A stretch of 64,000 nucleotides of DNA from Ficedula albicollis (Eukaryota > Chordata > Aves > Passeriformes > Muscicapidae), in the NCBI RefSeq assembly GCF_000247815.1, contig NC_021672.1, positions 72,573,973 through 72,637,972 of the forward strand. The letters are read 5' to 3'. The translations under genes and the position numbers were made by a program. The notes below the pieces were generated by a model. The model was given only the letters and a program-made list of their open reading frames with translations. It had not been told where the DNA came from and ran no database searches. Shown one piece after another: positions 14,764-28,000 of the stretch. The stretch's first letter is position 1. Each line of letters opens with the position of its first letter.

Positions 14764-16255
14764 CGACTGACACCTTTTTAGAATTGTCTCTAATAAAGTT
14801 TTTCTTCCAAAGAGGAAGATTAAACCCCCTTTAAACAAAGAGTGCAGTGTATTTCTAAGCTAAAACAGACAGCTGAGAGTGCTTGGTGTCCAGGCTGGGA
14901 TGATAATTCTGTACTAAAGCAACATAAAGAAGCAAAGGTAAAAATGCCCCAGCTAAGGCAATAGTAAGTATTCAGCATGTTCTGCATCAAAAGTATGAGG
15001 AGTAAAGAGCTTTGTGTTGGTGCTGGATTTTGTTTTCTCTTGCTGGAAAGATTAGTTAGTAGCATTATTTGCATCCTAAAGAAGCTGAAAGAAAGAGAAA
15101 CAAAAGCTGATGACCTCAAGCAATCCTCTGTCCTGCTTAGGTGTATCAGGGAGAGGTTGTTCTGCTCAGATTTTAGGCACTCATGATTCCTGACTAACAG
15201 GGCATTCCTCCCAAGGGCCAAGCAAATAAACTGCAGGTGACAGGCAGGAGGTGTGACCTGCTCTGGTCCGCTGAGCTGATGGTATCTCCAAGTATGCTCC
15301 TCATGGCTTCTCAGTTTTGCCACTTCCAAAATGAGCTCTTGATGTTGCATGCTGCCTCAGAGGTCAGTGGGTGGAAAAAACGCTTAGTTTGTTTGGAAGC
15401 AGTGTTCCCTGTGGCAGGGGAAGTCCTGACACCCTCCAAGCCAATAGCTTTGGTGTTAACCAGATGTGCCAAGCCATCCTTTAGTTTCACAGCTGTCTGT
15501 AGGTGCATCCATAGGTGCATTCATCCCCCAAGGGTCTTGTTGAGACCATCCTTCACCTGACTTAGACCTTGCATGTCTCTGTTCTCCCACCACCCTGCTT
15601 GTCTTTCTGAAGCCTAGAAGCAAATTCTACTTTAGGAGTGATTCTCAAATGAGGCAAAATCCTGGGGTGTTCTAAACGCTACAGGCTGGTGAATCATTTG
15701 CAGAGTAAGGAGCAATGGGGACAGGTTTCCTGTGGTAATGTTAAAATCCTGTTTACTCATCTCAGCACTGTTGGTTTTGCACACCAAGATCCCTTTCCTG
15801 GGCTGTTTAGTTCCTATTGGGTTTATGGGCTAGAAGTGGAGTGGCTTTTGGTGACTTTGGGCTCTGTGATGTGGTATTCGCTTACACTTTCATGACCTGA
15901 AGTGCTGCAGACAGCAGTGGCACAGCTCAGAATATCCTCAGGTAAGGAACTTCTTAAGTCTGATGCTGTTTCTCTTTATTTTCCAATAGTGGCTGGTTAT
16001 GTAAAGTAGTTGTGCCTCTGGCAAGTTCTCATGAAGACAGTAAAACTGAGTGGTTGTGGTTTGATACGTGGATTTAAAATGTCAGGACCTACCAAATATT
16101 TGGTTTCCCTGCCTGTAAAATGATGCCCTCGCTTAGTAAAAAGCTCTGTAGGTCAGCAATGAAACGTCTGCCTGCAGGACAGATAAGTGCCACCAGAGGC
16201 AGAAAGGGACAAATAAAACATTGTTTTATTTCTTCCAATAATGATGTCATCCTGA

Positions 16256-16375
16256 CTGCCACACCCAAAGTTCTTACATTTCAGCTGTCACACGGGGAAA
16301 GCAGTGCTCAGGCTGCTGCCACACCCAAAGTTCTTACATTTCAGCTGCCGCACGGGGAAAGCAGTGCTCAGGCTA
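16256..16375. repeat. Abutting direct repeat, 60-bp unit x2
   Basis: Two 60-bp copies contain acacccaaagttcttacatt and differ at two adjacent bases (ctgtcaca versus ctgccgca). Confidence 0.9.
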
Positions 16376-19092
16376 GAAGTTGTTGACTTTGCCAATGACC
16401 GATACTTTATTGCAGTTTCTACTCCTTAGATTTTAATTGCTCCCAACTCAAACGTGAGACATAAACATCTTGACAGCTCACACAATGGGTCCATTGACGG
16501 ATAGCGTCACTGTCTGGTGTTCATATGGGGGGTGTCTCAGAATCCAGACACAGTATTAAAGGAGTCAGTCCTACAGGCCTGTGGCCTCCCTGCTGAACAC
16601 TGTGTTTGCCTACCAGTGTCTGCTGGAGCTGAGAATAGTAACTCCCAGGCTGAGCTGTGTCTGAGAGGAAGCCATGGTAAGCAGAGACATTGTGGGGTGG
16701 CTTCTTTTCTGAGCAGTCTTGAAGATGTAGCACTGGTGTGGAGATCAAAACTGATTTTTAGGGTTGCTTGGCACTGCTGCAGGTGCTCTGGGACCTGCAG
16801 CACTGAGAGCTGTGGGGAGTTCCCCCCAGCAGGTAACCACAGTGTAATACACTGTATGAGGCTTTTCCTTTGGATCACCCCTCACTGCATGATGTGGCAG
16901 GAGTTGAGGTGTGGGAGAGAGGCATGGAGTGCCAGTTGTCTTGTAGTCCTGCTTCTCCCTCTTTTCCACCATGCAAACTTGCAGTGCCATCTCTCCTTGA
17001 GGCCTGGAGTCAGAGGGTTCTGGCCCTGCCTGCTCTTGCCTCTGGTGATGCCACTGCTCACTGGTGGACTGCAGGTGGGAAAAGCTCTTCTGGTGAGTTC
17101 CTTGTGAGATTTAAAGGATAATGCAACTTGGGGATGAGAGGGAGAAACAGGAGATGGGACGCCAGACCTGAAGTAGCTGTGTTGTTGGAGAGCAGTAAGT
17201 GCCATGCTTCAGGGTGTACTCAGCCCCATCTAGAGCCTGCCTTGGAGGAAGCATCCACATAGTTCACTTGTGAAAAATCATAGAATTCACTTGTGGAAAC
17301 TGCTGTGTGTGGGTGGAATGAGGTCTTTCCTACTGCACTGACAGGCTGCTGGTGGATGTGCTTCTCTAACTGTAATTATGTTTTCTTACCAAATGTCTCT
17401 CCACAGTCCTGCATCCCATACAATGTTGAGTTGGAATGAACATGCCCTGCACTGATTATGTAGACCTGATTTAAGCTTCTTAAACTTGTGCTTAAAGTGC
17501 CTCCTTAATTTCTTTCTAAGAAAGAGAGAAAGAACAGGTCAAAAAAACTGGTTGTAGTCTAATGTGTTGAATGCTTCAAGGCATTTAGTGATTTCTCAGA
17601 AGCAGCTCATTTCTCACAAAGAAATGAGTGCTTCTCACAAAGCTCATTTGTCTAATGAGTGAATTGAAGTAAAAAATGAATAATGTATCCAAATTAGTTG
17701 GTGTTTCAATTAAAATATCATATTCTGTGAAAATTCATTGCAGGATTTCAGCAGCCCTAAGGCAGCCTTAGCAAATGATCTAGTTTGACTCTGAATATGA
17801 GTGCATATGGTGTTTGCATCCTTTATCCATCTTTTCTCCTTCTCCAACCTTTTTCCTTCCACCAGAAACAATCTTAATCTGAATGTAAAACTACCAGGAT
17901 TCCAAAGTCTTAGTGATTAAAAAATTTGGGTGATACCAGCATGATTACATTTGACTGTTTGGGGAAGACTTGTTTGTTTTTGTTTTGTTTTGTTTCTTTG
18001 TTTGGGTTTTTTTTTGAGATTCCATTAAGGAATTTGACTTCTCACAAGGAACCTTGTGACTATCAAAGCTTTTGCATCGATTCGAAGTAGTTATGTAAAA
18101 CTTGAGGTTTGTGTAATTACTAGTAACTAACATAAAAAATAATTTGCCCTGTATTGTAGAAGTGGGGTGTGAGAGAAATCCTTTTTCCTCTGGTGTGTTT
18201 TTGACCACCCAAGCAGAACTTTCTTATCTGAGGGCAGGTGTTGCCTTCAGGGGCATTTACTGCGTGGGTGGTCAGTCTTTGGTTTAGGAAATTCAGTTTG
18301 TGAAGTTATCATGTTCAGGCTCCCTTATCTTCATTTTTGCCATATTAGTACTTTGGAGTGTGGTGGAACTTTTCATTGTTCTGGTTGTGTGGTTTTTTTC
18401 TCTGCTTGTGTGCTGGAGTAGACAAAATTGCTATTTGCAACTGTGGTGGGTGACTTTTTTTAATGTGTCTATTCTTGTGGACTTGGCCTGAGGAGTTTCT
18501 GTATCTCCACAGAGCTGATTTGATCCCTGAGGGAAGGCAAGAACCCACAGGTGTTGTAGGTCTCTTCTCCCTGCACAGCCACTGATATCTGCAGGTGCAG
18601 CACGCACCTGGCTGGGCTGGAGCAGTCTGTGCCTCTTCATTTAAAGCAGAGAGTGGGAAAATTGCATTAAAAGGAAATGTTATCTCTAAAACCAGAATAT
18701 GTGCAAACTGGGACTTTACCTAACCTACAGAAATACTGCTTGTGTGGACAACTCCTGAGGAGTTCGCACAAAGCCGAAGTCCTGCCACAAACTTAATTCC
18801 AAATCCCCGCTTTCCTCTTAATCTCAGCATTCTGTTTCAAGTTCTCTAACCTGAATTAACACCTGTGTCTCTTCCAGCAAAGTCAAGCCCAGAAGAAAGG
18901 TCACCCTGACCTCTTTCAGAGCCCCTTCAGGTCCCAAAGAACAGGACAGAGGACTCTCTCCAGCCAGAACACTCCTTAGGGTAGAAGTGAGTAACAGCAA
19001 TAGGGACTCAAATGGAACAGAGGAAAATGCAAAGCAGCAGGGGATAAGTCTAAGTGTTGTAGCTGTTAGTCTGACATGATTCCATGAAAAGA

Positions 19093-19795
19093 AGAGCTCA
19101 TGGTTAAGAGGCTTCCTGTGGGCTTTTGTGTGTTTCAGACGTATTTGAGACTGTGTTTTGGTCTTGGACTTCCAAGAGCCTTTGGAAAGTTGGGAGATTC
19201 ATGGTCTCTTGAAATATGCCTCTGGTTTGCTTCAGAGTTGGAATTTCTTTCTGCTTTCACTTTCCTCTTTTTTACCAGCACACTTAGTTTTTAAAAAACC
19301 ACAGATTTGAGGAGTTGTCACTGTGAAATAGGGTCATTTATCGCTAGCCCAGGTCTTTGATGGTTAGCAGGCCTTTTCTTTGGGTTCCTTAGTGCTTCTA
19401 GCCCATTTTTGGCTAGAAGGTACCTGCATAATAACCAGGTTATTAGAGCTCATGGTTAAGAGGCTTCCTGTGGGCTTTTGTGTGTTTCAGACGTATTTGA
19501 GACTGTGTTTTGGTCTTGGACTTCCAAGAGCCTTTGGAAAGTTGGGAGATTCATGGTCTCTTGAAATATGCCTCTGGTTTGCTTCAGAGTTGGAATTTCT
19601 TTCTGCTTTCACTTTCCTCTTTTTTACCAGCACACTTAGTTTTTAAAAAACCACAGATTTGAGGAGTTGTCACTGTGAAATAGGGTCATTTATCGCTAGC
19701 CCAGGTCTTTGATGGTTAGCAGGCCTTTTCTTTGGGTTCCTTAGTGCTTCTAGCCCATTTTTGGTTAGAAGTGCCTGCATAATAACCAGGTTATT
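19093..19795. repeat. Abutting direct repeat, 352-bp unit x2
   Basis: Copy 1 is 19093-19444 and copy 2 is 19445-19795. They are nearly identical, with a one-base deletion and a few substitutions close to the right end (ggctagaaggtacctg versus ggttagaagtgcctg). The short open frame found in both copies is only the same sequence read twice. Confidence 0.9.
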
Positions 19796-19830
19796 GCCCT
19801 GGTGAAAGTGGCTTGGTAGGGAGGGAGTGA

Positions 19831-20130
19831 CCCCTTTCAGCCAGGCCCTGCTCATCAAGAGTTGAACCAGAGACTTGGGTGTGCAGCTGTGGGACTGTTG
19901 TGTCTAAGGCAGCAAATGCAAGGTTCTGACCCACCCATCAGCTGCTCCTGGCAGGATGAGGAAGGAGCACTGTGCTCCTACATCCTACACCTTTGTAAGG
20001 CACAGAGGGAAGCTCCCCTGTGCCCTCCCTTGCTGGGTGATCTTCCCCTGTGCTCTGTCCTGCTTTCTCCCTTCTTCCTAGCTAGCCTACCTGGAGGATT
20101 AGCAGAGTTGCACTCACATGACTGGAGGTA
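19831..20130. repeat. Partial (300-bp) extra copy of the large duplication
   Basis: This repeats the first 300 bp of the 2468-bp unit that follows, starting at cccctttcagccaggccctg, so the sequence occurs three times (19831, 20131, 22599). Because 300 is divisible by three, a 209-codon frame runs through two copies as an internal protein repeat; it is not a gene. Confidence 0.9.
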
Positions 20131-22598
20131 CCCCTTTCAGCCAGGCCCTGCTCATCAAGAGTTGAACCAGAGACTTGGGTGTGCAGCTGTGGGACTGTTG
20201 TGTCTAAGGCAGCAAATGCAAGGTTCTGACCCACCCATCAGCTGCTCCTGGCAGGATGAGGAAGGAGCACTGTGCTCCTACATCCTACACCTTTGTAAGG
20301 CACAGAGGGAAGCTCCCCTGTGCCCTCCCTTGCTGGGTGATCTTCCCCTGTGCTCTGTCCTGCTTTCTCCCTTCTTCCTAGCTAGCCTACCTGGAGGCTT
20401 AGCAGAGTTGCACTCATATGACTGGAGGCCTCTGTGGGCAGTTGATCCAGCCTTCCCCATCAGAGATATTTGCTGGGAAGTATTGAAATGAGCCTGAGTA
20501 TCCATGTGGATCTCTTGCATGGAGGCTGGGGAGAGGCACCCTTGGAGGCCCTGCGGATGCGTAGCAATGTCAGCTGGTCTTTTCGTTTCAGAATATTCTG
20601 CTGTGCATGCAGGCCCATCAGCTCACCTGCTCTCAGGAGGTGCTCAGGAGTTCCTTTCTGATCACCCTGCTCTTCATTCCAGCCTCTGGCTCTATGGAGA
20701 GGTGTCCCTGCCATCCCCAACAGCAGCTCTTGGCTTTAAAGCTCTATTTGTAGGTTGTGTCACTCCACTGTCTGCACATGTCTGTGGCAGGAGGGTGACT
20801 TGTGCCTCTCATTCACAGGGCCCTTCTCACTGAGACAACTGTGGTTTCCTCAGCCCTTTTTCATGACTGATGGTGTGTGATGGGCAGCTCTCTCCAGAAA
20901 TAGAGATATGCATCAATAAAAGGGACATTTACTATGAGACATGGCCAGACATATAAGTACAGCTGCAAGATGTGGATTGATGGAAATTTTTTTCCTTTCA
21001 CACTTGTCTTTCTTACTCTTTCACAGGACGAGGATTTCTGGTCTGAAGCAGAGGGTGACCCAAGCTGCTGTGTCTCTGAATCCATCATGGAACAGGTTAG
21101 AGTCAAACATGTTTTAAGTCAGCTGTTCACAGTGTACAGTGGTTCCCTGGTGCACTTGTCCTGAGATACTTTGAAGGGGATAAGTCTCAGTGTGGCTTGT
21201 GGCCTTCTTGAATTTCCCAGAAGTTCTGCAGTGTTTCTGGCAGTGCTCTGAATACAGGGAAGTGAATGGAACCAGTTGGGTTGCAGGCTGCTTCATTGCA
21301 GCTCTCAGTGTGGCTTCTCCTTGGTCCTGCAGGCTGGAGATGGAGATGTAAGAGACTACAATGTTTATTGATAAAGTTACAAATTGCTAAACTAATAAAG
21401 AAATTGGCACAGCTCTATGATCAATGCATTGCATTGGTTTGTGCAATGTTAAGCACAATTATGATGCTGTTACTTTGCACATTTAAATGTTACACATTGA
21501 ACTGTAACTGAAATGTCTGTCATCTTCCCCCAGCCCAGCTCATGCTAGGATACAATTCTGACCCCCTACTCTGGCCTCCCACAAGCCTTTTGAACACAGC
21601 ACGATTGAAAAATGTATCAGTGATAAACCCAAGGACCAGTCCAGCAGGCTGTTGCAGGGGATTGCCACTGGTGCACTACTATCTGTAAACATGCTTGCTC
21701 AGATCATGGAAGATGTGCCTTCTGTTCATCTCTGACTGATCATATATCTTATATTCTTTACTTTCCATTTATTTCCATTTCTGAACCCTGCCTTTTGTTG
21801 GCTTTGTTCCTCCTTGTGTTTGCCCAGTCAGATATGGTTAAGTCAAGGCTTTGCAAGTTTCCATTCCCCAAAACTCCCTTTCAGTTACCAAGTTCATCCT
21901 GGTTGCATATTGTTGGCATAACAAACTAGTCTTCTTTAACTATTTTTCTTCTCCCTAGATAAAATTAAGGCTAAGTATTTTCTTACAGGCAGACCATCTG
22001 CATACCAGAGTAAGGATTTTCTTTCTTACTTTACTTCTGTGCTTAGACCACATCCTGCTCTCCTACTTGTTTAACTAAAATTTTTGGAGTCTCCTGGTTT
22101 TCTGGAGGCCTTAGTTGGTTATGAAGCCTGGTGTTCCAGTGGGGCCTCTTGCTCCCATCAGTCTGCCTGCCTCATGGACCTCCTCAACCTAATTAATTTG
22201 GGCACTCTGTGCTGCCTTGCTTGAAAGCTGCACGTTGTGTGGACATGGAGTCAGCATGTGCCTATTTACTGGGGGTGAATGTGCCACTGGAGGTGGCAGT
22301 GATCTGCCATCTCGTGTCCCTTTTCTTGTGAGCAGCTGCTTGGCTCTCTGTGAGGAGCTGAACAGGTTTATTATGGAGCTGGTTCCTTTCAAGGGGGAGA
22401 AGAAATGTGAACCTTGGAGGTTTTTGCAGGCTTATGCTCTTATCTCTGTTTCCCACCTTGTTACTGCTCTGCTCTGATTACATAGAAGTGGGGAGCTGCT
22501 GCCTTCTTTACGCACAGCAAGTAGAGTGCCCAGTTCCCAAATGCAGGGGTAAAACCCTTCCAAACACAGATGTCTGAGTAAGGGAGATGGATGGTTTT
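20131..22598 (+). repeat. 2468-bp tandem duplication, copy 1
   Basis: The unit starts at cccctttcagccaggccctg and ends in gggagatggatggtttt. Copy 2 follows directly with an offset of 2468 bp. Substitutions noticed by eye are very few (for example agttctgcag versus atttctgcag near 21222/23690, and tcatctct versus tcctctct near 21727/24195). Each copy includes the exon with the BID start codon. It is a very recent duplication or an assembly duplicate. Confidence 0.95.
21027..21095 (+). CDS. BID: BID start exon, duplicate copy 1
   Basis: Exon of 69 nt between acceptor cttactctttcacag and donor cag|gttaga, with the ATG at 21087 reading M-E-Q into exon 2 (I-N-G-S). The coding part is only nine bases. 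It is identical to the copy at 23495-23563. If both exons were spliced in, the second would add 23 codons without a frame change, since 69 is divisible by three and the frame upstream of the ATG is open. If the tandem duplication is an assembly artefact, this copy does not exist. Confidence 0.5.
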
Positions 22599-25066
22599 CC
22601 CCTTTCAGCCAGGCCCTGCTCATCAAGAGACTTGTGTGAGACTTGGGTGTGCAGCTGTGGGACTGTTGTGTCTAAGGCAGCAAATGCAAGGTTCTGACCC
22701 ACCCATCAGCTGCTCCTGGCAGGATGAGGAAGGAGCACTGTGCTCCTACATCCTACACCTTTGTAAGGCACAGAGGGAAGCTCCCCTGTGCCCTCCCTTG
22801 CTGGGTGATCTTCCCCTGTGCTCTGTCCTGCTTTCTCCCTTCTTCCTAGCTAGCCTACCTGGAGGCTTAGCAGAGTTGCACTCATATGACTGGAGGCCTC
22901 TGTGGGCAGTTGATCCAGCCTTCCCCATCAGAGATATTTGCTGGGAAGTATTGAAATGAGCCTGAGTATCCATGTGGATCTCTTGCATGGAGGCTGGGGA
23001 GAGGCACCCTTGGAGGCCCTGCGGATGCGTAGCAATGTCAGCTGGTCTTTTCGTTTCAGAATATTCTGCTGTGCATGCAGGCCCATCAGCTCACCTGCTC
23101 TCAGGAGGTGCTCAGGAGTTCCTTTCTGATCACCCTGCTCTTCATTCCAGCCTCTGGCTCTATGGAGAGGTGTCCCTGCCATCCCCAACAGCAGCTCTTG
23201 GCTTTAAAGCTCTATTTGTAGGTTGTGTCACTCCACTGTCTGCACATGTCTGTGGCAGGAGGGTGACTTGTGCCTCTCATTCACAGGGCCCTTCTCACTG
23301 AGACAACTGTGGTTTCCTCAGCCCTTTTTCATGACTGATGGTGTGTGATGGGCAGCTCTCTCCAGAAATAGAGATATGCATCAATAAAAGGGACATTTAC
23401 TATGAGACATGGCCAGACATATAAGTACAGCTGCAAGATGTGGATTGATGGAAATTTTTTTCCTTTCACACTTGTCTTTCTTACTCTTTCACAGGACGAG
23501 GATTTCTGGTCTGAAGCAGAGGGTGACCCAAGCTGCTGTGTCTCTGAATCCATCATGGAACAGGTTAGAGTCAAACATGTTTTAAGTCAGCTGTTCACAG
23601 TGTACAGTGGTTCCCTGGTGCACTTGTCCTGAGATACTTTGAAGGGGATAAGTCTCAGTGTGGCTTGTGGCCTTCTTGAATTTCCCAGAATTTCTGCAGT
23701 GTTTCTGGCAGTGCTCTGAATACAGGGAAGTGAATGGAACCAGTTGGGTTGCAGGCTGCTTCATTGCAGCTCTCAGTGTGGCTTCTCCTTGGTCCTGCAG
23801 GCTGGAGATGGAGATGTAAGAGACTACAATGTTTATTGATAAAGTTACAAATTGCTAAACTAATAAAGAAATTGGCACAGCTCTATGATCAATGCATTGC
23901 ATTGGTTTGTGCAATGTTAAGCACAATTATGATGCTGTTACTTTGCACATTTAAATGTTACACATTGAACTGTAACTGAAATGTCTGTCATCTTCCCCCA
24001 GCCCAGCTCATGCTAGGATACAATTCTGACCCCCTACTCTGGCCTCCCACAAGCCTTTTGAACACAGCACGATTGAAAAATGTATCAGTGATAAACCCAA
24101 GGACCAGTCCAGCAGGCTGTTGCAGGGGATTGCCACTGGTGCACTACTATCTGTAAACATGCTTGCTCAGATCATGGAAGATGTGCCTTCTGTTCCTCTC
24201 TGACTGATCATATATCTTATATTCTTTACTTTCCATTTATTTCCATTTCTGAACCCTGCCTTTTGTTGGCTTTGTTCCTCCTTGTGTTTGCCCAGTCAGA
24301 TATGGTTAAGTCAAGGCTTTGCAAGTTTCCATTCCCCAAAACTCCCTTTCAGTTACCAAGTTCATCCTGGTTGCATATTGTTGGCATAACAAACTAGTCT
24401 TCTTTAACTATTTTTCTTCTCCCTAGATAAAATTAAGGCTAAGTATTTTCTTACAGGCAGACCATCTGCATACCAGAGTAAGGATTTTCTTTCTTACTTT
24501 ACTTCTGTGCTTAGACCACATCCTGCTCTCCTACTTGTTTAACTAAAATTTTTGGAGTCTCCTGGTTTTCTGGAGGCCTTAGTTGGTTATGAAGCCTGGT
24601 GTTCCAGTGGGGCCTCTTGCTCCCATCAGTCTGCCTGCCTCATGGACCTCCTCAACCTAATTAATTTGGGCACTCTGTGCTGCCTTGCTTGAAAGCTGCA
24701 CGTTGTGTGGACATGGAGTCAGCATGTGCCTATTTACTGGGGGTGAATGTGCCACTGGAGGTGGCAGTGATCTGCCATCTCGTGTCCCTTTTCTTGTGAG
24801 CAGCTGCTTGGCTCTCTGTGAGGAGCTGAACAGGTTTATTATGGAGCTGGTTCCTTTCAAGGGGGAGAAGAAATGTGAACCTTGGAGGTTTTTGCAGGCT
24901 TATGCTCTTATCTCTGTTTCCCACCTTGTTACTGCTCTGCTCTGATTACATAGAAGTGGGGAGCTGCTGCCTTCTTTACGCACAGCAAGTAGAGTGCCCA
25001 GTTCCCAAATGCAGGGGTAAAACCCTTCCAAACACAGATGTCTGAGTAAGGGAGATGGATGGTTTT
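22599..25066 (+). repeat. 2468-bp tandem duplication, copy 2
   Basis: Near-perfect repeat of 20131-22598. The main difference is at the left junction, where the bases after catcaagag are replaced (acttgtgtg in place of ttgaaccag). Unique sequence resumes at about 25067 (tgctgaatacacag). This copy's start exon (23495-23563) is the one closest to BID exon 2. Confidence 0.95.
23495..23563 (+). CDS. BID: BID start exon, duplicate copy 2
   Basis: Same 69-nt exon, with the ATG at 23555-23557 and the donor after cag at 23563. It ends on a codon boundary, which matches the phase of exon 2 at 25402. It is the copy nearest exon 2 and therefore my choice for the gene model. The 60 bases before the ATG would be 5'UTR. 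Confidence 0.65.
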
Positions 25067-28000
25067 TGCTGAATACACAGCTGCTTCAGAAGAGAAGCTC
25101 GGACTGGGGTTGCTGCCATTTCCACAGCTGGAAATGTGAGGAGAAGGTGAGCTGGGTTTTCAACACCAGTTTGTAAGAGCAGAGCCTTCTGTCATTCACC
25201 ATGGGGCAGTCCTGTGTGGGTCCACGTCCAGGAGTAAGTCTGTGTTTGCTGAGGCCTTGTGGACCCCCTGGCTGATGCTGTTCAGGGTGCCCAGAGGAGG
25301 CCACAGAGACGTGTTCAGCTTTGGAAAATGGTGCGTGCCTACATGCTTTGAGTGGGAAATTTTCTAAGCGTGGGCTTAACAGTGATTTCCTTATGTGTCA
25401 GATCAATGGATCTCTTCAGATGGAGCATGCACTGCTGTTCACCTTCCTGGATGCATCCTCTGACTGTCAGTTCAAAGACCAGCTGCATTCCCTGCACAGC
25501 CCACAGATCATGTCGTGCCAAGCAAGCGATGATGACGAGCTTCAGACCGATGGCAATCGGAGTGGCCACTTCCAGAATGGTGAGCTAGGTGAGCAGGCTT
25601 TTCTCCATCCCACAAGTCTCTCTGAACGTGGTGGTTTTCTTTCCCCATTTCCTACTTTTGCCATTGTCTGTCTCAGAGGAGTAATGTTTTCTCTGATGAG
25701 AAACTTCACTGGCTGTTGGGAATTTAACATTTAGGTTAAGACAACTGGTACTTAGTACTTTCTCTCTCCATGGATTTCTGGAGCACCTGTCACTGGGCTT
25801 TGTCTGCAGCACATCAGACAAGGGCACAAAGCTGCTGGTACTGATGATAGCTGCCTTCAAGGAGTGTGATACTAAGCATTTAAGTTAGGCCTCACGCTGC
25901 TCAGGCAGTATCAATACTTGGGTTGGGATCTTGGAACAGCTCGAGTTCTGGTACTGGATGAATCCCTTTCTGCTCTACCAGTTTGGTGGAAACTGTTCCC
26001 TCAAGTAGCTTCTGGTCCTGTTCCTGCTTTGCTTGCCATCTGCAGGGTGGCTACTGCCCCTTGCCCAGGGTGTGTCAGCCGGCACGTTGACTTCAACTGA
26101 AGCAGAGTGAGGAGGAACTGCTACAGTGAATAGCCCTCAACCTCACACAAATTTGCATATGTCTCATGCCAAAAGCAGGTTGGACAAGGTGTAAGGTTCT
26201 CAGCTAAAAAAGAACAGATTCAGACTGGATGTAAGGAAGATTTTTACAGTGAGGATGGTAAAACACTGGCACAGGTTGCCCAAAGAGGTGATGGATGCCT
26301 CACCCCTGGAAACATTCAAGGTCAGTTTGGCTGGGGCTTTAAGCAGTCTAATCTAGTTGAAGATGTCCTTGCTTATTGCAAGGGATTTGGAGGAGATGGC
26401 CTTTCAAGGTCCCTTCCAACTCCCAATTATTCTATGAGGTGCTGTATTTTAGATGGTGCTTAAGAGACAAGTCCTGACAAGTCACTTGAATTCTAGACTC
26501 ATTAGGTGGAAAAACACCTTCAAGGTCATGCAGTTTCTCAATTCCCCTCTCTGGGCAGGATGTTAGCTGTAACTTCTGTTCAAATTTTGGTTGGAGATGT
26601 GCTAACATGCCCTGAAATTTTTTTTTGGGCGGGGTGAATCTGCACTTTACCTAAACTACAGATATACACCAATAGTGTTTGCCACTATTTCTGGTAAGCA
26701 GCCTGGGTGCACTTAAAGAAATAGTGCTTAGATTGGTCATGAATACACTCAGGGATGGGAAGGAGGTTCCTAATGGAGATTAGCAAAATACTGTGACCTG
26801 TGCTGAACCTGGTCTGACTATGGCCTGTGAACTAAATTCTGCTCTTTGTGTTGGCAGAGTTGCCTCCAACAAATGAAGAAGTTATCCGGATCATTGCTGC
26901 TCAGCTCGCTGAGATTGGAGACCAGTTTGATAAAGAAATCCAAGCAAGAGTAGTAAGGGACCTAGTGCAGCACTTTGTGAATGAGAGACTGTCTAGAGAG
27001 GTGAGAGAAAAGCAGCCTGATAAGCAGTTCTCCTTTTAAATATTCAGCATACATACTGCTGTGACTTGGAAGGCATCTGAAAATTCATCCTAAACACTTA
27101 GCTTTGATTTGTTAGGGGTGATTCTGTGGCGGAAGTTAATGTGTAAATTGGGTTCCTTGGGCTCATCTCCTTTCTGCAGATGGTGAAATGGTGGGTGTGG
27201 AAAAGGATTGACTTGGAGGCATTTTGTCCTTCTTTTGATGGCCCCATGGTTTATCTTAGAAAATGAACAGTCTGGCTAAGGCTTAGTTTTAGTGCTTCAG
27301 ATCTTTGGACTTCGGTGCCAAGTCCTGTACATCTGCTGAGCATCATGTGAGCAGGTTAGTGACAGGAGCTTAACTTGTGCTTGTTACTGAGCACTGAAGA
27401 GACAGCAAGTCACGAGACCCTTTTCTGGTGCTGTGAGTGGGTTCATAGGCACAGTTTTGGGGGAGTAGAACTGGGTTTAGGCCTGGCTGGGTGACCTGCT
27501 GGGGTGGCCTCTTCCTAGATGCAGTTGGAACAGCATCTAACATGCCTTGCTGTTGTGCAAGAAAAGTGGAGTTTGAGGTGTCTTGTGTTAAAAAAGAAAA
27601 GGAAGGCTATCTAAGGATTACATCTACATCTGGATCAAGTGTCACTGTTTTTTGGGGGAGGTTTTTTTTATGTAACAGACTGGGCTGCCATGGGTGGGAG
27701 CAAGGGGAGCACATCCTGTGAAGTGGTACAAAAAGCACATCAGTTATTAGCACAGTCCTGGCAGACTGTGCTGAGACCCTTTTCTGCCCCAGCTGTTGCA
27801 CTGAGATCCCTCTCTTCCTTCCATACAGGAGATAACCCTGCACCTGTCCAGGGCAGTGAATAAGCTTTTAACATCCATCCCCTCAGACATGGCACAGGAG
27901 AAGGCCATGTTGGTGCTAGCAATGGTCTTAACTAAGAAAATTGTGAACACAATGCCCTCCCTTCTACGTCGTGTCTATGATGCCACTGTGAACTACATGA

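Larger units (their letters stand above)
8777..19092 (+). other. Non-coding region, probably BID intron 1
   Basis: No exon with recognisable coding content was found. Open frames of up to about 200 codons on both strands (for example near 14820-15350 and 16517-17107) show no family features. If the GC-rich block to the left is the BID promoter, this is the first intron. It holds a short (TG)n tract near 10388-10404 and three abutting direct repeat pairs, listed separately. Confidence 0.4.

Noticed and set aside
14820..15350. 176-codon minus-strand frame
   Set aside because: No domain, no splice context and no resemblance to a known family; consistent with chance in GC-moderate DNA.
16517..17107. 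196-codon + strand frame
   Set aside because: Rich in Cys, Leu and Ser without any pattern, lacks plausible splice or start context, and overlaps equally long frames on the other strand.
19862..20491. 209-codon + strand frame with an internal protein repeat
   Set aside because: It passes through two copies of a 300-bp direct repeat whose length is divisible by three. There are no family motifs, and the sequence is non-coding in its third copy.
25321..25401. In-frame extension of BID exon 2 upstream to an ATG at 25321
   Set aside because: A clear acceptor (ttatgtgtcag) precedes 25402, and the start exon with MEQ joins in phase, so the upstream part is intron.
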